Shown here: positions 23,041 to 36,110 of the stretch, piece after piece
Numbering within the stretch: the stretch's first letter is position 1
Layout: every line of letters starts with the position of its first letter
Source of the DNA: Artocarpus heterophyllus
Taxonomy: Eukaryota; Streptophyta; Magnoliopsida; Rosales; Moraceae
Direction of reading: 5' to 3'
Assembly (NCBI GenBank): GCA_025403435.1
Contig: CM046340.1
Location: 15,072,091 to 15,136,090 of the forward strand
Length of the DNA: 64,000 nt
The notes under the pieces: generated by a model
What the model saw: only the letters and a program-made list of their open reading frames with translations
Database searches by the model: none
What the model was told of the DNA's origin: nothing
Made by a program: the position numbers and the translations under genes

Positions 23041-23399
23041 TGTTTTTGAAACTTCCAAACATTCAAAAGTCCCACATGGAAAGGAAACCAAAATGTTTCT
23101 CTCAAGTCCTCTATATAAGGACTCATTTCTTGCCTTCAACCTGCGTTGCCATATGCTAATGAAGCCATTTATGGCTTTAAAATAATTTTTCTTAAATCTG
23201 ATTTTTAAAGATTGAATTGAAGAAAAAAGACAGTTCAAAACATGATAATAATTTAAATATAGGAACATTTTAATTTAAAGAGAGGAATATTTTGATGTTG
23301 GTTATGTTTTGAATTTTGAGTTGGAAATGTTTGTTATGTTTGAAATTTAATTAAACATGATGTTAATTTTTTTTCATTTTTTTATTTTTTTTAATTTTT

Positions 23400-23615
23400 T
23401 GGGTCTTAAACGTGTCATAATCGTGTCAACTTGTCACAATCTATTTAATAATTGTGTTAATCGTGTCGTGTTACCCATGTTATGAGCATATCGTGTTTGT
23501 GTTTGTGTTTGCGTTTTATGCACGTTTATTAATCATGTCGTGTTCGTGTTTAGTGTAACAACAGTATGTTGTAATCATGTTGACACGAATACGACATGTA
23601 TACGATTTTGCCAGC
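23400..23615. repeat. CGTGTC-rich degenerate repeat, probable transposon terminal region
   Basis: Many copies of CGTGTC/CGTGTT in loose array (AATCGTGTCAACTTGTCAC, CATATCGTGTTTGTG), ending CGATTTTGCCAGCCCTACAC. Sequences of this type form ends of dispersed elements in many plant genomes. The opposing end may be the GACACGA-rich stretch near 22590-22710. No transposase frame is visible. Confidence 0.4.
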
Positions 23616-25380
23616 CCTACACATTTTCATTAAGTGAAAGAAATTATATGCAGTCGACTCCATTCTAAGATGGAAAATGACGTCAACACGTACTTTCACG
23701 AAGACCAGCCTTGTTAAGATGGGAAATGAAAAGAAATTAATACGGGCCTAACTTCTTTCCTTGAGTCCAATGGACTGATTTCTTTCCTCGAGTTTTAACT
23801 TAATCGAAAATTTTTAAAAACGTTATCTTTTAAAATTTATTTTTTTATAACATAATATATATACATATATTTATAGTATAACTTAGCATGTAATATAAAT
23901 AATAATATCGTATAAACTTTTCTAAATGTGACATAAATAAACATAATTTTTAAAAATGTGGTATAATATGTAATTTTCTTTGACTTAATTGGGAAATAAA
24001 TAGACTAAAATGTAACAGTGTTTAGTAAATAACTCACTAAAACTAAAACGAATTTTAATTTATTTTTTTATAGAATAGAGAGAAACAAGAAGTGACAAAG
24101 AGAGAAGGAAAAACAAAAATGAAAAGAAGAAGAAGAAGGGGATAAATTTAAAAATTTGAGTGTTTAAAAAGACCGCATAATTTTAAAAATATTATGTATT
24201 TAAGTATTTTTAAAAGTATATTATTTGGTTACAATAAGAAGTGAAACTATATTATTTAGTGCAATTTCTCATTTTCTCGTGAAATTAATGAGCTTTTTGA
24301 ACCATCATTTTTCCCATTCATATTGTCATATAATTCTGTGTTTTCAATAAATTTTATCATGATAAACTCGGAATTATTTTCATATTATACACTACTTCTA
24401 ATGTTCCTCATTTGAGAAATCTTTTCTATCTTAATCTATATAGAAAAAACAAATCTAGCTGATTCCTGTATTGTCTAATTGACGTTGGAGGTTATTTTTT
24501 TTTATATATAAGTCTATTTTTTTAAGGTGTATGAATCTAATTTTGGGAATGATACATAGATATTTGTGATCCGAGAAGATTTTAAAGATGCCACATCAAA
24601 TTAATGAAAATTAAAATTTTTAACAAGAGTTAGTGTTCGTTCTAAAAAAAAAAAAAAGATTTTTTTTGAAAAAAGATGATACTTGTTAATCTTCCAACAT
24701 TTGCTTGACGGATTCAAATCCTCTTTTACATGCTCTTTATTAAATAATGTGTTATAATATGATTGGTCGAACATCATTTGGAATTCAAAAAATTAGATAG
24801 AGAATTTGAATCCTTGCTTAACTACTAGAATATTGAGATTGATAATTTGAATCCTTGCTTGACTACTAAAATATTGAGATTGATCATTTGTGTTCTTTAA
24901 CTTCAAGTACGTCAACTAGAATAGACACATTATAACAGATTTTGTAGTTCTTTGACGGCGAATAGAAATCTAAGTTGCAATTAGGATATCTAACCATATT
25001 GGACTTCCGATTACAAGGAATGAATGGTATGAAAGTCCAATGGCTATTTATTATTTAGTACTTGGGACAGCTAATGACCAAGACACAAATGTTCATTTGA
25101 ACTAACAAACCATTCGCATTGATTAATGAGCAAAATTGGGAGATGATTTTGAATATTGGCCTTCCGATTACTCTTGTTGGTAGCTTGCTTGTGTTTTAAG
25201 TGTTAGTACACCATAAATGGGATAGTTTAGGCAATCAAACAAATGTGTATTCACATTATTTCCCATTCCATAATTTTATTTTCTAGCCCCCAAATAATAA
25301 TTAAAAAAAAACAATAGGTTTTCGGCAAATGTCACACTTTTATCAAAGGAGGAAAAATTTTTTTAATAGGGTAAGATAAA
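23615..25380. other. AT-rich intergenic DNA with small repeats
   Basis: Includes the second copy of the intron 3 repeat (23815-23990) and a 41-bp imperfect tandem duplication at about 24804-24887 (ATTTGAATCCTTGCTT at 24804 and 24845). No gene was recognised. Confidence 0.6.
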
Positions 25381-26394
25381 AATTCTAGTAGGACACTGCT
25401 ATACCATCATACTCAAGAGACCAAGTGGACATTCCACGTCAAATAGAAACGGTGCAAAGAGCTAGGGCATGACTCTTGTTCAAGGCATTAAGAGTCGCAT
25501 AAATGATGTATGGATACATAAGGTGGTTAATTTGTGGAAACTCCTAACTCCTCAAGGTTGTTGACATATTCCTAGCTTGGCTTTAAGGCCTGAAGAAGGG
25601 AAGCTTAAAACCGCAACCTAGATCAAGCTCACTAAGAAAGGTCTGTCACAGTTCAACGCACGAGCAAGGCCATGCGAGGGCCTTGCACATGAACAAGGCC
25701 ACACTGAAGGTCTAGCATGGAAGCAGGGTCGGATCATGGACGTTGTATGGGAGTAGGGCCAATGATAACCTCGCATGTGAGCAAGGCTATGAGCAAGGCC
25801 TCATCCTGCCACTCTTGACTGGTATAATTGGATGCCTTCAGCCTCTTATTCGTCAAACGTACTTTCGCACTCACGCTCAAAGCAATCTTTTTATGTATTC
25901 GCCTATGTTAATTCCCTTCTACACGTCCCCAAACATGAAGGGAAGGGGAAGATACACAACTGGAGAGACAGAACAACATGGTGTACAAAGGGGGTGTGGG
26001 AAGACGGTATTGCATTACCGAAGATGGAAATGTGGGAAAAGCAGTTGAAAGGGACCTAAACATTGTATCTTGAGCCGCTGCTCTTGCCAAATTTGAGTGA
26101 CAATTGTAGTGAGAGTTTGGAGAGTGGGATCTTAAGTGTGTAATCTTTTTCAAAAAATATAGTGAATCAAAGTGGACGTAGTCCATGTTGAGTCGAATCA
26201 TCATAAATCGTCGTTTTGTTCATCGATTTCATAATTTTCCTTCTTGCGTTTCTTATTCTTTATTCTGCTTCCTGTTACCAACATTTGCTATCTTGAATTT
26301 GTTAGAACGGCACCTAAATGGAAAATGATTGAATTCCCTTGAAGTTAGTAAGGGTTTTATATGTATAGTTGACTTTATCTTAATTGGTTCGCTG
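25381..26394. other. GC-richer, loosely repetitive DNA upstream of a transposon ORF remnant
   Basis: Between about 25640 and 25810 the words GCAAGGCC, GAGCAAGG and CATGxGAxCAAGG recur at irregular spacing. Overlapping short frames on both strands (25743-26048, 25832-26059, 25908-26204) exclude one another, and none resembles a known protein. It may be the flank of the transposon whose ORF follows. Confidence 0.4.
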
Positions 26395-26943
26395 TAGGTA
26401 TCAAGAACACCGTGGATGTGTCAGGCCGCGGAAGGCTGGGGTTGTCAACCAGCCCATCTTTGTTAGGAGTTCACTGCAGCAAAGACATCCGGATGCGAAA
26501 CTAGCTGCATGGATGAGGATTTGATTAAGCTTTTTGACTGTCGATGCTCCTTGGCGAGGCTTGCCAGCCTGTGCAGTAAATTGAACGATGTACAGAGGCA
26601 TGTCGTTCGGGAGATGGGATTCTCGAATACCGCCATCTGCTGAAGACTTGTACATTGGTTGGTTGAAAATTTTCACCCGGAGGATGTGGATTTGTCCGTT
26701 CACCAGGGAAATTGTTCTTAGCCCATTTATTTTCGAGATGGTCACTGGTTTGAGGGATGGAGAGCAGGAAGTCCATGTGGACGTAGAGGAGGAGAAAAGC
26801 AAGAGGATTTGTGAGGAAATAAGTGCCGGCTCACCACGACTAACACTGGCGTATCTGGAAACCGTTTTGCTAGATTTCCAAACTGCGGACGAGCTGTTTC
26901 TTGTTCGGTTTGTTCTTTTTGCTGTGGGTATTGTGTCGATGCC
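26395..26943 (+). pseudogene. Decayed transposon-associated ORF, 5' part (Ulp1/DUF1985-type)
   Basis: Translated segments, broken by stops and frame changes, read LASLCSKLNDVQRHVVREMG, then RLVHWLVENFHPEDVDLSVH, then TLAYLETVLLDFQTADELFL followed by a Phe/Leu-rich FVLFAVGIVSM. This order of motifs is typical of large plant transposon-borne proteins that carry DUF1985-like regions and often a Ulp1 cysteine-protease domain (Mutator or CACTA related). The catalytic protease domain is not seen. Element B interrupts the ORF after 26943, and it resumes at 35160. Confidence 0.5.
26939..26943. repeat. 5-bp target site duplication of element B, left copy (ATGCC)
   Basis: ATGCC directly precedes the LTR at 26944 and is repeated at 35160-35164 directly after the other LTR. 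Confidence 0.93.
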
Positions 26944-28919
26944 TGTAACGCCCCTATATGGGGGTTAACAGTTTTTAATGAGATAAAATAAAAATAAATA
27001 ATAAAAATAAAACCTTAAAAATAAAATTTGCCCGGGACTTAAATGAAAACTCTCAACTCAAAAATAAAAATATAAACGATAAATAAACCACAGTTTTAAT
27101 GTAGCACCTTAAATTTAATAATATAAACTGTTGTCATCATCATTTTAACCCTCAACACATTGTAATACAGTCACAGAAAGTAACAATTGATGCTTACATT
27201 ATCATGAAGAACATTCTCAACAATTGAAGCAGTCCCAATGTAATATAGCTACATCACTTCCTCAACTATATTTCTCGTAGCCACCTCACACTTAGTGAGT
27301 CCTGAAAAGATATAAACATAAGGGAATGAGCAACACTATGCTCAGTAGAGAAAGCCATTACTCACCTTTAGGTTTTTATCATTACCACATTAAAATCTGC
27401 ATGGTTAGTAGGTTACATCATATTCCAGATTATGAGGTTTATTATGATCACATCTTATGGATACCGTAGTTAATCATTACCAAGTGTCATAATTACACAT
27501 TTATACAAATATTACCAATCATCATTGTTCCTAGGTATCCATGTTAAATTGAGTATCACTCAACTCATCGAAACCCAAATGGGCGCACTTGATCACCCTA
27601 TAAACATTCCAAGGGTGTTCCGGTGAGGGGACATCAAGCCCCGAGTCCTCACCAAATCGATTCCTGTACAGTGTGTTCTGGGACTTCCAACCCAAGGAAG
27701 CGTCATCGCCTTCCCCCTATTTTACCTTTTAGGGTATTCATGCCCAAGGACGTAACCGTCGCCCTCTTCATGTCTCACAATTTCTCTATATTGAATCATT
27801 ATCAATAGAGTTAGTTTTCCTAACCATGCTTCTCAATTTATAACATGTGTCAATTCATTATGTTCCTCGCCGTACAATACAAGACGAGTCCATGTCATAG
27901 TTTCATATGTGATAATCATATAATATCAGTTCAACATAGATATAGATATATTGCGGCAAAACAATCAATTTTAATTCTATAAAAACCTCACAAAAGATGA
28001 GTAATAGAATCCCTACCTTTCAAGCTTATCAACAGTCTCTTAATCCTGGAATCAATTAACGTTAGCTCCATACTCCCTTGATCCTAAGGCGTGCATAAGG
28101 ACAATTAAAACTAAAGCACAACATACAACTACATTCATAAAATTTATTTTAATTTAATCTTAGAATTTCAAGAAATAACCACTGCCCATAGAGGTATTAT
28201 AAAGTTTAACAATATAAATTTTCTGTCTAGGGCATATACACTTAGACTTCATACATATGCTCCAAAATAGCAACAAACATATACTTAGGTTTAAGAACGC
28301 AAATTTGAATAATCCTTTAGTATAAAAGAAAATTTATAAATGAAAGACTAAATTTGTTCATAAGATTCTAACCTCGGATTATGGTTAGTTGGAAGCTTGA
28401 AATGGCTTCAAACAGGTTCCTTTACTTCGGTATGACTGAAATTCTTACTCAAATGGAGGTGATGGTGGCTGATTTTTATGGCTGCCTTGAAGAAGTTCTC
28501 TAAGTATTTTGCTTCAGCAAAGAAATGAGAAGAAGAGTGTGGGAACCGTGGAAGAAAAAGGAAGAAAAGATGAAGTCTTTGAAAAGAAGTGATAGAAACA
28601 ATTATAGAGGAGACATGTTGAAGCATGTCACGGAGGAAATAAAGAAAATGAGGGTCAAGAGTAGTTGGAAAAGATATCCTTATGTCTCATCTAAAGACTT
28701 TAACACACATAATGCCAATATGACATTTTTGAGATTTATTAGAAGTTCTAAGGCTTTTTAGTAATCATACTAAATAAATATAGGAGAATTTTAGAAAATT
28801 TAAAAATAGATAAAAAATAAATATTATAAAATAAATTTAAATGAAGCAATTTTTTTTTTTATACATTAAAAATTAATTTAATTACCTCAATACCCGTTAG
28901 GAGAATAACGGGTGTCACA
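26944..28919 (-). repeat. 3' LTR of element B
   Basis: 1976 bp. Read on the minus strand it starts TGTGACACCCGTTATT at 28919 and ends GGGGCGTTACA at 26944. It has the same 5' module as element A. Confidence 0.94.
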
Positions 28920-28933
28920 GCTCTACCCCCCTT
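28920..28933 (-). other. Polypurine tract of element B
   Basis: The minus strand reads AAGGGGGGTAGAGC directly before the 3' LTR. Confidence 0.8.
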
Positions 28934-29874
28934 AAAGAAATTTCGTCCTCGAAATTTCAATTCTAGCAATACTAGTAAAAATTATGATTCCACTATGATT
29001 CCAATTCTGAGTCTAAACCGTTAATGTTGTTTGTCCTCTAAATTTAAGTTATCGTATCTCCACTTATTTACTTGCATAATAAATCTTACTCCTAAATCCC
29101 TCAATGAGAGTATTTCTGACAAGTTTCAACTTATAACACCGTATAATAGTCTAAGAATCTGATCAGGCCTACATATTGACCATACCATGATTCCAGTCCT
29201 TCATTGTCCATGGACTGTGATTTACAATCACATTTAAGGAGATTGCCAGAGAAATTTTATATACTTCATCTTTAGGTTCCTTTTCCTTTTTGAGTAAGGA
29301 AAAGTCAAATATATTTGATTTCATACCTCAACTAATAAACTAAAACATAATCATAAAACATATATCACAAACACTTTTATTCAAAACTATACATTAAACT
29401 TACTCATAGAGATATTAAACGGAATCTCAGAGTTGCAAACATACCCGGCATATTTTTCATTAAACAGCTATCCTCATGACACAAACATTCAATCCAAATA
29501 ATATACTCATATTTCATATGGAATATCCCCATAACTGACTTTGGTACTTCCACATAATATTAACAGAATATTACACATTACAAACATGATACGGATACGT
29601 TTCGAGAGTACAAGGCACTCCGTATACCAGCTATCCATATCATGCATGCTTAGAGGATACAAAAACATCGATAAACAAAAGATCGGACCTTAAGAAGGAT
29701 GCGTTTCGAGAGCATCAAGTACTCCGTATCCAGCCATCCCGGCATTAGGCTCAATGAATCTAAAAGATTGAACAACAACGTACCACAAGAAACACAGAAT
29801 ACAAGGCAAACGGTTATTCGTAACACACGAAATACGGACACACATGCCTACATGCCAAAGATAAAACAAAAAGA

Positions 29875-30525
29875 TTACAGATGGAGATTCAAATCAATTG
29901 GCCGCTCCCGGCTTTCCCTTTCCCATTCAAGCTTGGATGTTGCAGTGTCGGATTCTGGATGTATGATTTGCATTTTATCTATCAATTCCTCAGCTGTTGA
30001 AGCAGTAACAAAGATTTGTCTCTCCGATTCTGTAGTGATGTTTTCTTCCACAGCGTAATCTAGAAATTTCAAAAGACCGTCATAAAAACCCTTTACGTTC
30101 AGCAGTCCCAAAGGTTTGGAATAAAAGCCCAACAATTGCCCACAAGCAACTATAAATATTTCCTCAAGAGTACCTAGACCACCAGGTAATGCTATAAAAG
30201 CATCAGAATTATAGATTATGTCTTTAAAATTTTTAGGGATACTCCTGACTCCTTCTCCCTTACCTATGGCTTCCTTACAAAGGTTTCCTTCAACTGGAAT
30301 ATGAGGCCAAATTCTTACATCAGTAGCGTCGCTAGACCTAGCTGCTAGTGCCATATTTACCATCATTTTTATACTACCACCCCCATAGATTATGTTAATC
30401 TTCTTGCGTGCTAGGACTTGCCCTAAGTGATTTGCAGCTTCTAAATAAGCTTTATCTTTTCCAAGGCTGGAACCACAAAAGACACAGACATTCTTTATTT
30501 TCTTCGTGGACTGGGAGGTAGACAT
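29875..30525 (-). CDS. LOG-family protein, cargo of element B
   Basis: 216 aa from the ATG at 30525. It differs from the element A protein by only two residues (Pro for Ser in the RIWPHIP segment, Lys for Arg in SIPKNF). The PGGLGTLEE signature is intact and the same non-standard basic-motif region is present. An in-frame ATG 39 bases upstream exists here as in A but is not conserved in C. No introns and no internal stops. Confidence 0.87.
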   Translation of the reverse strand: MSTSQSTKKIKNVCVFCGSSLGKDKAYLEAANHLGQVLARKKINIIYGGGSIKMMVNMALAARSSDATDVRIWPHIPVEGNLCKEAIGKGEGVRSIPKNFKDIIYNSDAFIALPGGLGTLEEIFIVACGQLLGFYSKPLGLLNVKGFYDGLLKFLDYAVEENITTESERQIFVTASTAEELIDKMQIIHPESDTATSKLEWERESRERPIDLNLHL

Positions 30526-31170
30526 ATTTGGTTTATAGAAGTGGTTGCTTAATGTCTGCTCCACTTAGACTTCGGGTTCTACATGAGATTTTAAAGATGA
30601 AAAATATACAAAAAGGGCTAAAGAGATAGACGAGTAGGTAATGAAAAGGTAATCCAAAGATTTAAACAAAATCTTGTGCGGATAAGAAAGTAAGATAAGG
30701 TGATTGATAGTTTACAGAAAATCTGATTCACTTTTTGAAAAAGATTAGACTCTAATTGTATAACTTTTGACAATTGAGAACAATTCGACAGAAGACCCTC
30801 ATGACACAACTGTAGACTTTTTGACAAATATACACCAAGTCTAGAAATTTAATATAAACGACAAATACTGTAGAACTTTTGAAATTTGAGACACAAATCT
30901 TGAAATATCCGGATAAGCTTTTCAAAATTCAAACATATTATTGTACCGTATGTAACGTGTTTGATAAGATAATATATTTTATTATATATATATATTTAAG
31001 AAAATCATAAATTAAATAAGATATTAACACTTACTGTATCAATCTAATAATCACAATTATTTCAAACACAAAAGCAAATATTTTGAGTAAAAAAAAAACA
31101 CAAACTGTTGAACATCAGCTAAAACTGCTTCAAATAAGTAAAGACTAAATAACCTTTATAGAGCGATGAC

Positions 31171-31692
31171 TTATTCCCCATCCAGTTTTCTTATGGCTTG
31201 GCAAATAGGATCTAAAAATACCATATTCCTGAGGCGTTGTCTTTCTGTATAAAATTTAGGCCAGAGTTTAAAAATAGCTCCTTGAACATATCCACTAGGG
31301 TGACCGTGGAGAGGAGGATGGATGCTATCCAAGTTCTCCTTTGAAAGTCCATCCCTACAAAACCTTATTTTATCCTCTCTATTCGTAGACATATAACCAG
31401 GTGAAGTACATTTACCGTTACAATTTTGTCTTCCACATTTGTTACAAGTGACCACGATGGCACGAGCTCTTCTTTTCATTGCACTACGACTGGTACCTGT
31501 TCCTGGTAAACCGACATCTTGACTAAAGTCACTCGGACGGATTTTCCCCTCTATTAACATTCTCACATCACAAGGGATACCAAAACGCATAAGAATCCAC
31601 AACCGAGTAATTCTAGCCTTGTATTTCTTTCTGAGAATCTTTTGGGAGAGTGATGGGAAATACTTTCTCAGGTGTTGGTACTTTGGGTCCAT
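31171..31692 (-). CDS. 173-aa basic Cys-rich protein, cargo of element B
   Basis: Intact copy of the ORF at 7502-8023. It differs from copy A at residues 8 (Leu), 13 (Pro), 36 (Arg), 71 (Ala) and about 163 (Ile). The cysteines at 83, 86, 91 and 95 and the KRRAR patch are unchanged. It starts after the same CT-rich leader (31693-31860 on the plus strand). The proposed role, nucleic-acid binding, is inferred from composition and motif order only. Confidence 0.7.
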   Translation of the reverse strand: MDPKYQHLRKYFPSLSQKILRKKYKARITRLWILMRFGIPCDVRMLIEGKIRPSDFSQDVGLPGTGTSRSAMKRRARAIVVTCNKCGRQNCNGKCTSPGYMSTNREDKIRFCRDGLSKENLDSIHPPLHGHPSGYVQGAIFKLWPKFYTERQRLRNMVFLDPICQAIRKLDGE

Positions 31693-33163
31693 GATGAGAT
31701 GAAAGAAGAGTAAATAGAAAGGAAAAATTAAGATAGTAAATTGCAGAATCCTAGAATTCCTTCTTCTTTTAGAGAAAAAGAAGAATTTTTAATGAAAAAG
31801 AAGAGGATTTGCGATTTAGAGAGAAAATAACAAATTAAGAGAGAAAAAGTGAACTCGGAGAAATAAGCTCCTATGCACAGTAAACGTATATGTAAACAAT
31901 GATTAAACCACTGTATATGACACGTATAGAAACCACGTGGGAGAGACAGTGTGAATCAAACTGATTTAAGATTTGAACTAGGCCCAAATGTTCTTAGTTG
32001 AAAATGGTCAGGTTGTTTCGGGCCTTAACACATTTAGAACGAGTTAAATAACAAACATAAAATTGAAAACCAATTTGTATGAATCTTAAACCCAATTCAA
32101 AGTCCACTATAGATAAAGTTAACTATAAACAACAAATCTAATTTAACGACAACAAGGATCTTCCTGAATGATATTTAAAATCATTTCATAACAACACAAT
32201 CTTCCAGCAACTCAAATAATTTTGTTTTAATCAAAACCTTATTGAACAATACATACACCCATATGTTATTCCTAATACTCAACATCTATCAATGGATTCA
32301 TCATCATTGCTACCAAGGGTTTAGAATGTGACTAACCTTGAAATCAATACGATTTACGTCTTTCAACGTAGACCATATCAACGAACAAAGACACTTGATG
32401 TTACTACTTAAGAACATCTACAATCCCCACAATTCTACTTACACAATATCGAATTTCCTCATATAACAAAATCTTAGGTAACCAAAAGATTCACCGATAC
32501 ACTTAAATACAATGTACGTAACAAAATATTCCAATTTTGAGATTCATGCATTCTAGACTTTACACAGTCTCAATAGACCAAAAGTCTAACATTTATCTCT
32601 CTCAAGATTCAATACCATAGGTTCCCAACTTATATCATATTCCTCAAATAAATAGAACTTTTAAAAAAAGACATTGACACTTATGTGCTCCATCGAATCC
32701 ACACATAATCATTACTTAGGTTTGAATCAATTACGAAAAATTTGGCATATCTATGTCAAACTTTAAAATCAATAAATCAAGCCTCATATTTCTTATTGTT
32801 TTTCACGAGACAAAAGGCTATTAAATCCTCGTATCTACACGAATTTCTCATCGTTTATACGAATTAAATATGCTTAGAGATCCAAATATTATACGAATCT
32901 CTCATAAGCATTCTACTTATAAACTCATTTCATATAATTATCATTCCCTCATAACTATTAATACTTTCCTTCTATATAATTATTGTACTCATATAACTAT
33001 TAATATTTTCATTCTATGGCCTTTCCATGTTACATCCTTCTAGACTGTATAAATCAATGTGAAGGTTCATTTTGATGATGACAATAAAAATTCAGCTTCA
33101 AAACCATCTCAAAAATATATTTTTTTAAAGTGGTGCTACACTCCCTAGGTTAACTGAACCTAG

Positions 33164-33175
33164 GCTCTGATACCA
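33164..33175 (-). other. Primer-binding site of element B, initiator tRNA-Met
   Basis: The plus strand reads GCTCTGATACCA, that is TGGTATCAGAGC on the element strand, 7 bases inside the 5' LTR that ends at 33183. Confidence 0.92.
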
Positions 33176-33182
33176 AAAATTC

Positions 33183-35159
33183 TGTAACGCCCCTATATGG
33201 GGGTTAACAGTTTTTAATGAGATAAAATAAAAATAAATAATAAAAATAAAACCTTAAAAATAAAATTTGCCCGGGACTTAAATGAAAACTCTCAACTCAA
33301 AAATAAAAATATAAACGATAAATAAACCACAGTTTTAATGTAGCACCTTAAATTTAATAATATAAACTGTTGTCATCATCATTTTAACCCTCAACACATT
33401 GTAATACAGTCACAGAAAGTAACAATTGATGCTTACATTATCATGAAGAACATTCTCAACAATTGAAGCAGTCCCAATGTAATATAGCTACATCACTTCC
33501 TCAACTATATTTATCGTAGCCACCTCACACTTAGTGAGTCCTGAAAAGATATAAACATAAGGGAATGAGCAACACTATGCTCAGTAGAGAAAGCCATTAC
33601 TCACCTTTAGGTTTTTATCATTACCACATTAAAATCTGCATGGTTAGTAGGTTACATCATATTCCAGATTATGAGGTTTATTATGATCACATCTTATGGA
33701 TACCGTAGTTAATCATTACCAAGTGTCATAATTACACATTTATACAAATATTACCAATCATCATTGTTCCTAGGTATCCATGTTAAATTGAGTATCACTC
33801 AACTCATCGAAACCCAAATGGGCGCACTTGATCACCCTATAAACATTCCAAGGGTGTTCCGGTGAGGGGACATCAAGCCCCGAGTCCTCACCAAATCGAT
33901 TCCTGTACAGTGTGTTCTGGGACTTCCAACCCAAGGAAGCGTCATCGCCTTCCCCCTATTTTACCTTTTAGGGTATTCATGCCCAAGGACGTAACCGTCG
34001 CCCTCTTCATGTCTCACAATTTCTCTATATTGAATCATTATCAATAGAGTTAGTTTTCCTAACCATGCTTCTCAATTTATAACATGTGTCAATTCATTAT
34101 GTTCCTCGCCGTACAATACAAGACGAGTCCATGTCATAGTTTCATATGTGATAATCATATAATATCAGTTCAACATAGATATAGATATATTGCGGCAAAA
34201 CAATCAATTTTAATTCTATAAAAACCTCACAAAAGATGAGTAATAGAATCCCTACCTTTCAAGCTTATCAACAGTCTCTTAATCCTGGAATCAATTAACG
34301 TTAGCTCCATACTCCCTTGATCCTAAGGCGTGCATAAGGACAATTAAAACTAAAGCACAACATACAACTACATTCATAAAATTTATTTTAATTTAATCTT
34401 AGAATTTCAAGAAATAACCACTGCCCATAGAGGTATTATAAAGTTTAACAATATAAATTTTCTGTCTAGGGCATATACACTTAGACTTCATACATATGCT
34501 CCAAAATAGCAACAAACATATACTTAGGTTTAAGAACGCAAATTTGAATAATCCTTTAGTATAAAAGAAAATTTATAAATGAAAGACTAAATTTGTTCAT
34601 AAGATTCTAACCTCGGATTATGGTTAGTTGGAAGCTTGAAATGGCTTCAAACAGGTTCCTTTACTTCGGTATGACTGAAATTCTTACTCAAATGGAGGTG
34701 ATGGTGGCTGATTTTTATGGCTGCCTTGAAGAAGTTCTCTAAGTATTTTGCTTCAGCAAAGAAATGAGAAGAAGAGTGTGGGAACCGTGGAAGAAAAAGG
34801 AAGAAAAGATGAAGTCTTTGAAAAGAAGTGATAGAAACAATTATAGAGGAGACATGTTGAAGCATGTCACGGAGGAAATAAAGAAAATGAGGGTCAAGAG
34901 TAGTTGGAAAAGATATCCTTATGTCTCATCTAAAGACTTTAACACACATAATGCCAATATGACATTTTTGAGATTTATTAGAAGTTCTAAGGCTTTTTAG
35001 TAATCATACTAAATAAATATAGGAGAATTTTAGAAAATTTAAAAATAGATAAAAAATAAATATTATAAAATAAATTTAAATGAAGCAATTTTTTTTTTTT
35101 ATACATTAAAAATTAATTTAATTACCTCAATACCCGTTAGGAGAATAACGGGTGTCACA
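33183..35159 (-). repeat. 5' LTR of element B
   Basis: 1977 bp, nearly identical to the 3' LTR. The outer end GGGTGTCACA at 35159 is followed by the ATGCC duplication at 35160-35164. Confidence 0.94.
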
Positions 35160-36110
35160 ATGCCGATGTCATCCATGTGCATCGGCACGTCGTTGGTGCC
35201 TTCTATTATGGGGTCGAAAGAGTTAGAACTAAGAATTGGGCTTCTTATTGTTTCATGTACTTGGTTGATCGTATCATCGACTTCAAAAAGAAGCAATGAT
35301 CTTACCTTGGTGGTTGCATGCTTTTCCTTCAGGTATGCAATGGAAATCCCTTTCTCCTAGTACAATTTATTATTAATATGTCTTAAAACGCTTTTTGTTC
35401 CAGATTGTTGTTGGTTAATTCCGATCCATTTTTTAATCGATCAGGTTTTTTTACCCTCACCACATTAGGGGTCATGGGATTTATTTGGACCATGGCAGGA
35501 CCCCGATTTCGGTTTGGAGTGATAAGAAGACAGAGGCATTGATCTACTGGCTGGAAGAAAGAGATGCTTTTCACAGCAATGATGTGGGAAAGCAGTGGAG
35601 AACCCCCAGTCTTAATTTTTTTACTGTAGTCTTTGCTCTTATCTATATTGTTGGCTTTCGCATGTTAAAATGCGGGACTGTGATGAGTAGAGCTACGACG
35701 CGCAATCTCTTCGTAGTCATATCCTCAACATGATGACAAAGTTGAACAGATGCGTGTCCTGGCTCGAGCATTTGGTTGGAGTTGTCAATCACAAGGAGGG
35801 GGTTTTGAAGCGTCCTATTGATGAGCCGATTGAGAGTATCATATTCAGGGGGGAGTAAGATGTCCAAAATTCAAAATTCGGCGACGTCACTCGCTAGTTG
35901 CTACCGGAGACCAGTCATCATCTGCAGCGGATGGCAATCGGCTTGAGGTGAACATGTGTAAATCGAAGGCCACGCCAGCCTTCAACGAACAGGAGAAGCA
36001 AAGGTTCAAGGACCGGGCTTGGTTTATAATGGACGGTTATGACAGCTTGCATACAGGCTCTCCAACCTATTTTGCTTCCACGTGCATAATGTTTCACTAC
36101 AACTGATGTA
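35160..36110 (+). pseudogene. Decayed transposon-associated ORF, 3' part, resuming after element B
   Basis: After the ATGCC duplication a broken frame gives a TKNWASYCFMYLVDRIIDFK segment, then after a stop LTLVVACFSFRYAM, and later EALIYWLEERDAFHS. These continue the order expected for the DUF1985/Ulp1-type transposon protein begun at 26395. Several frame changes and stops show the gene was dead before, or soon after, element B entered. The end is set where GC content falls back to background. Confidence 0.45.

Larger units (their letters stand above)
26944..35159 (-). mobile_element. Element B: complete second copy of the gene-carrying LTR retrotransposon
   Basis: 8216 bp in the opposite orientation to element A, with LTRs 26944-28919 (3') and 33183-35159 (5') and target duplication ATGCC. 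The structure and gene order match element A. By eye the LTRs differ by one substitution (27275 C versus 33514 A region) and one base in a poly-T run, so this is also a very recent insertion. It lies inside a decayed transposon ORF. Both cargo ORFs are intact. Confidence 0.93.

Noticed and set aside
26401..26802. Minus-strand frames of 133 and 83 codons
   Set aside because: The opposite strand carries the transposon-protein motifs. These frames are shadows.
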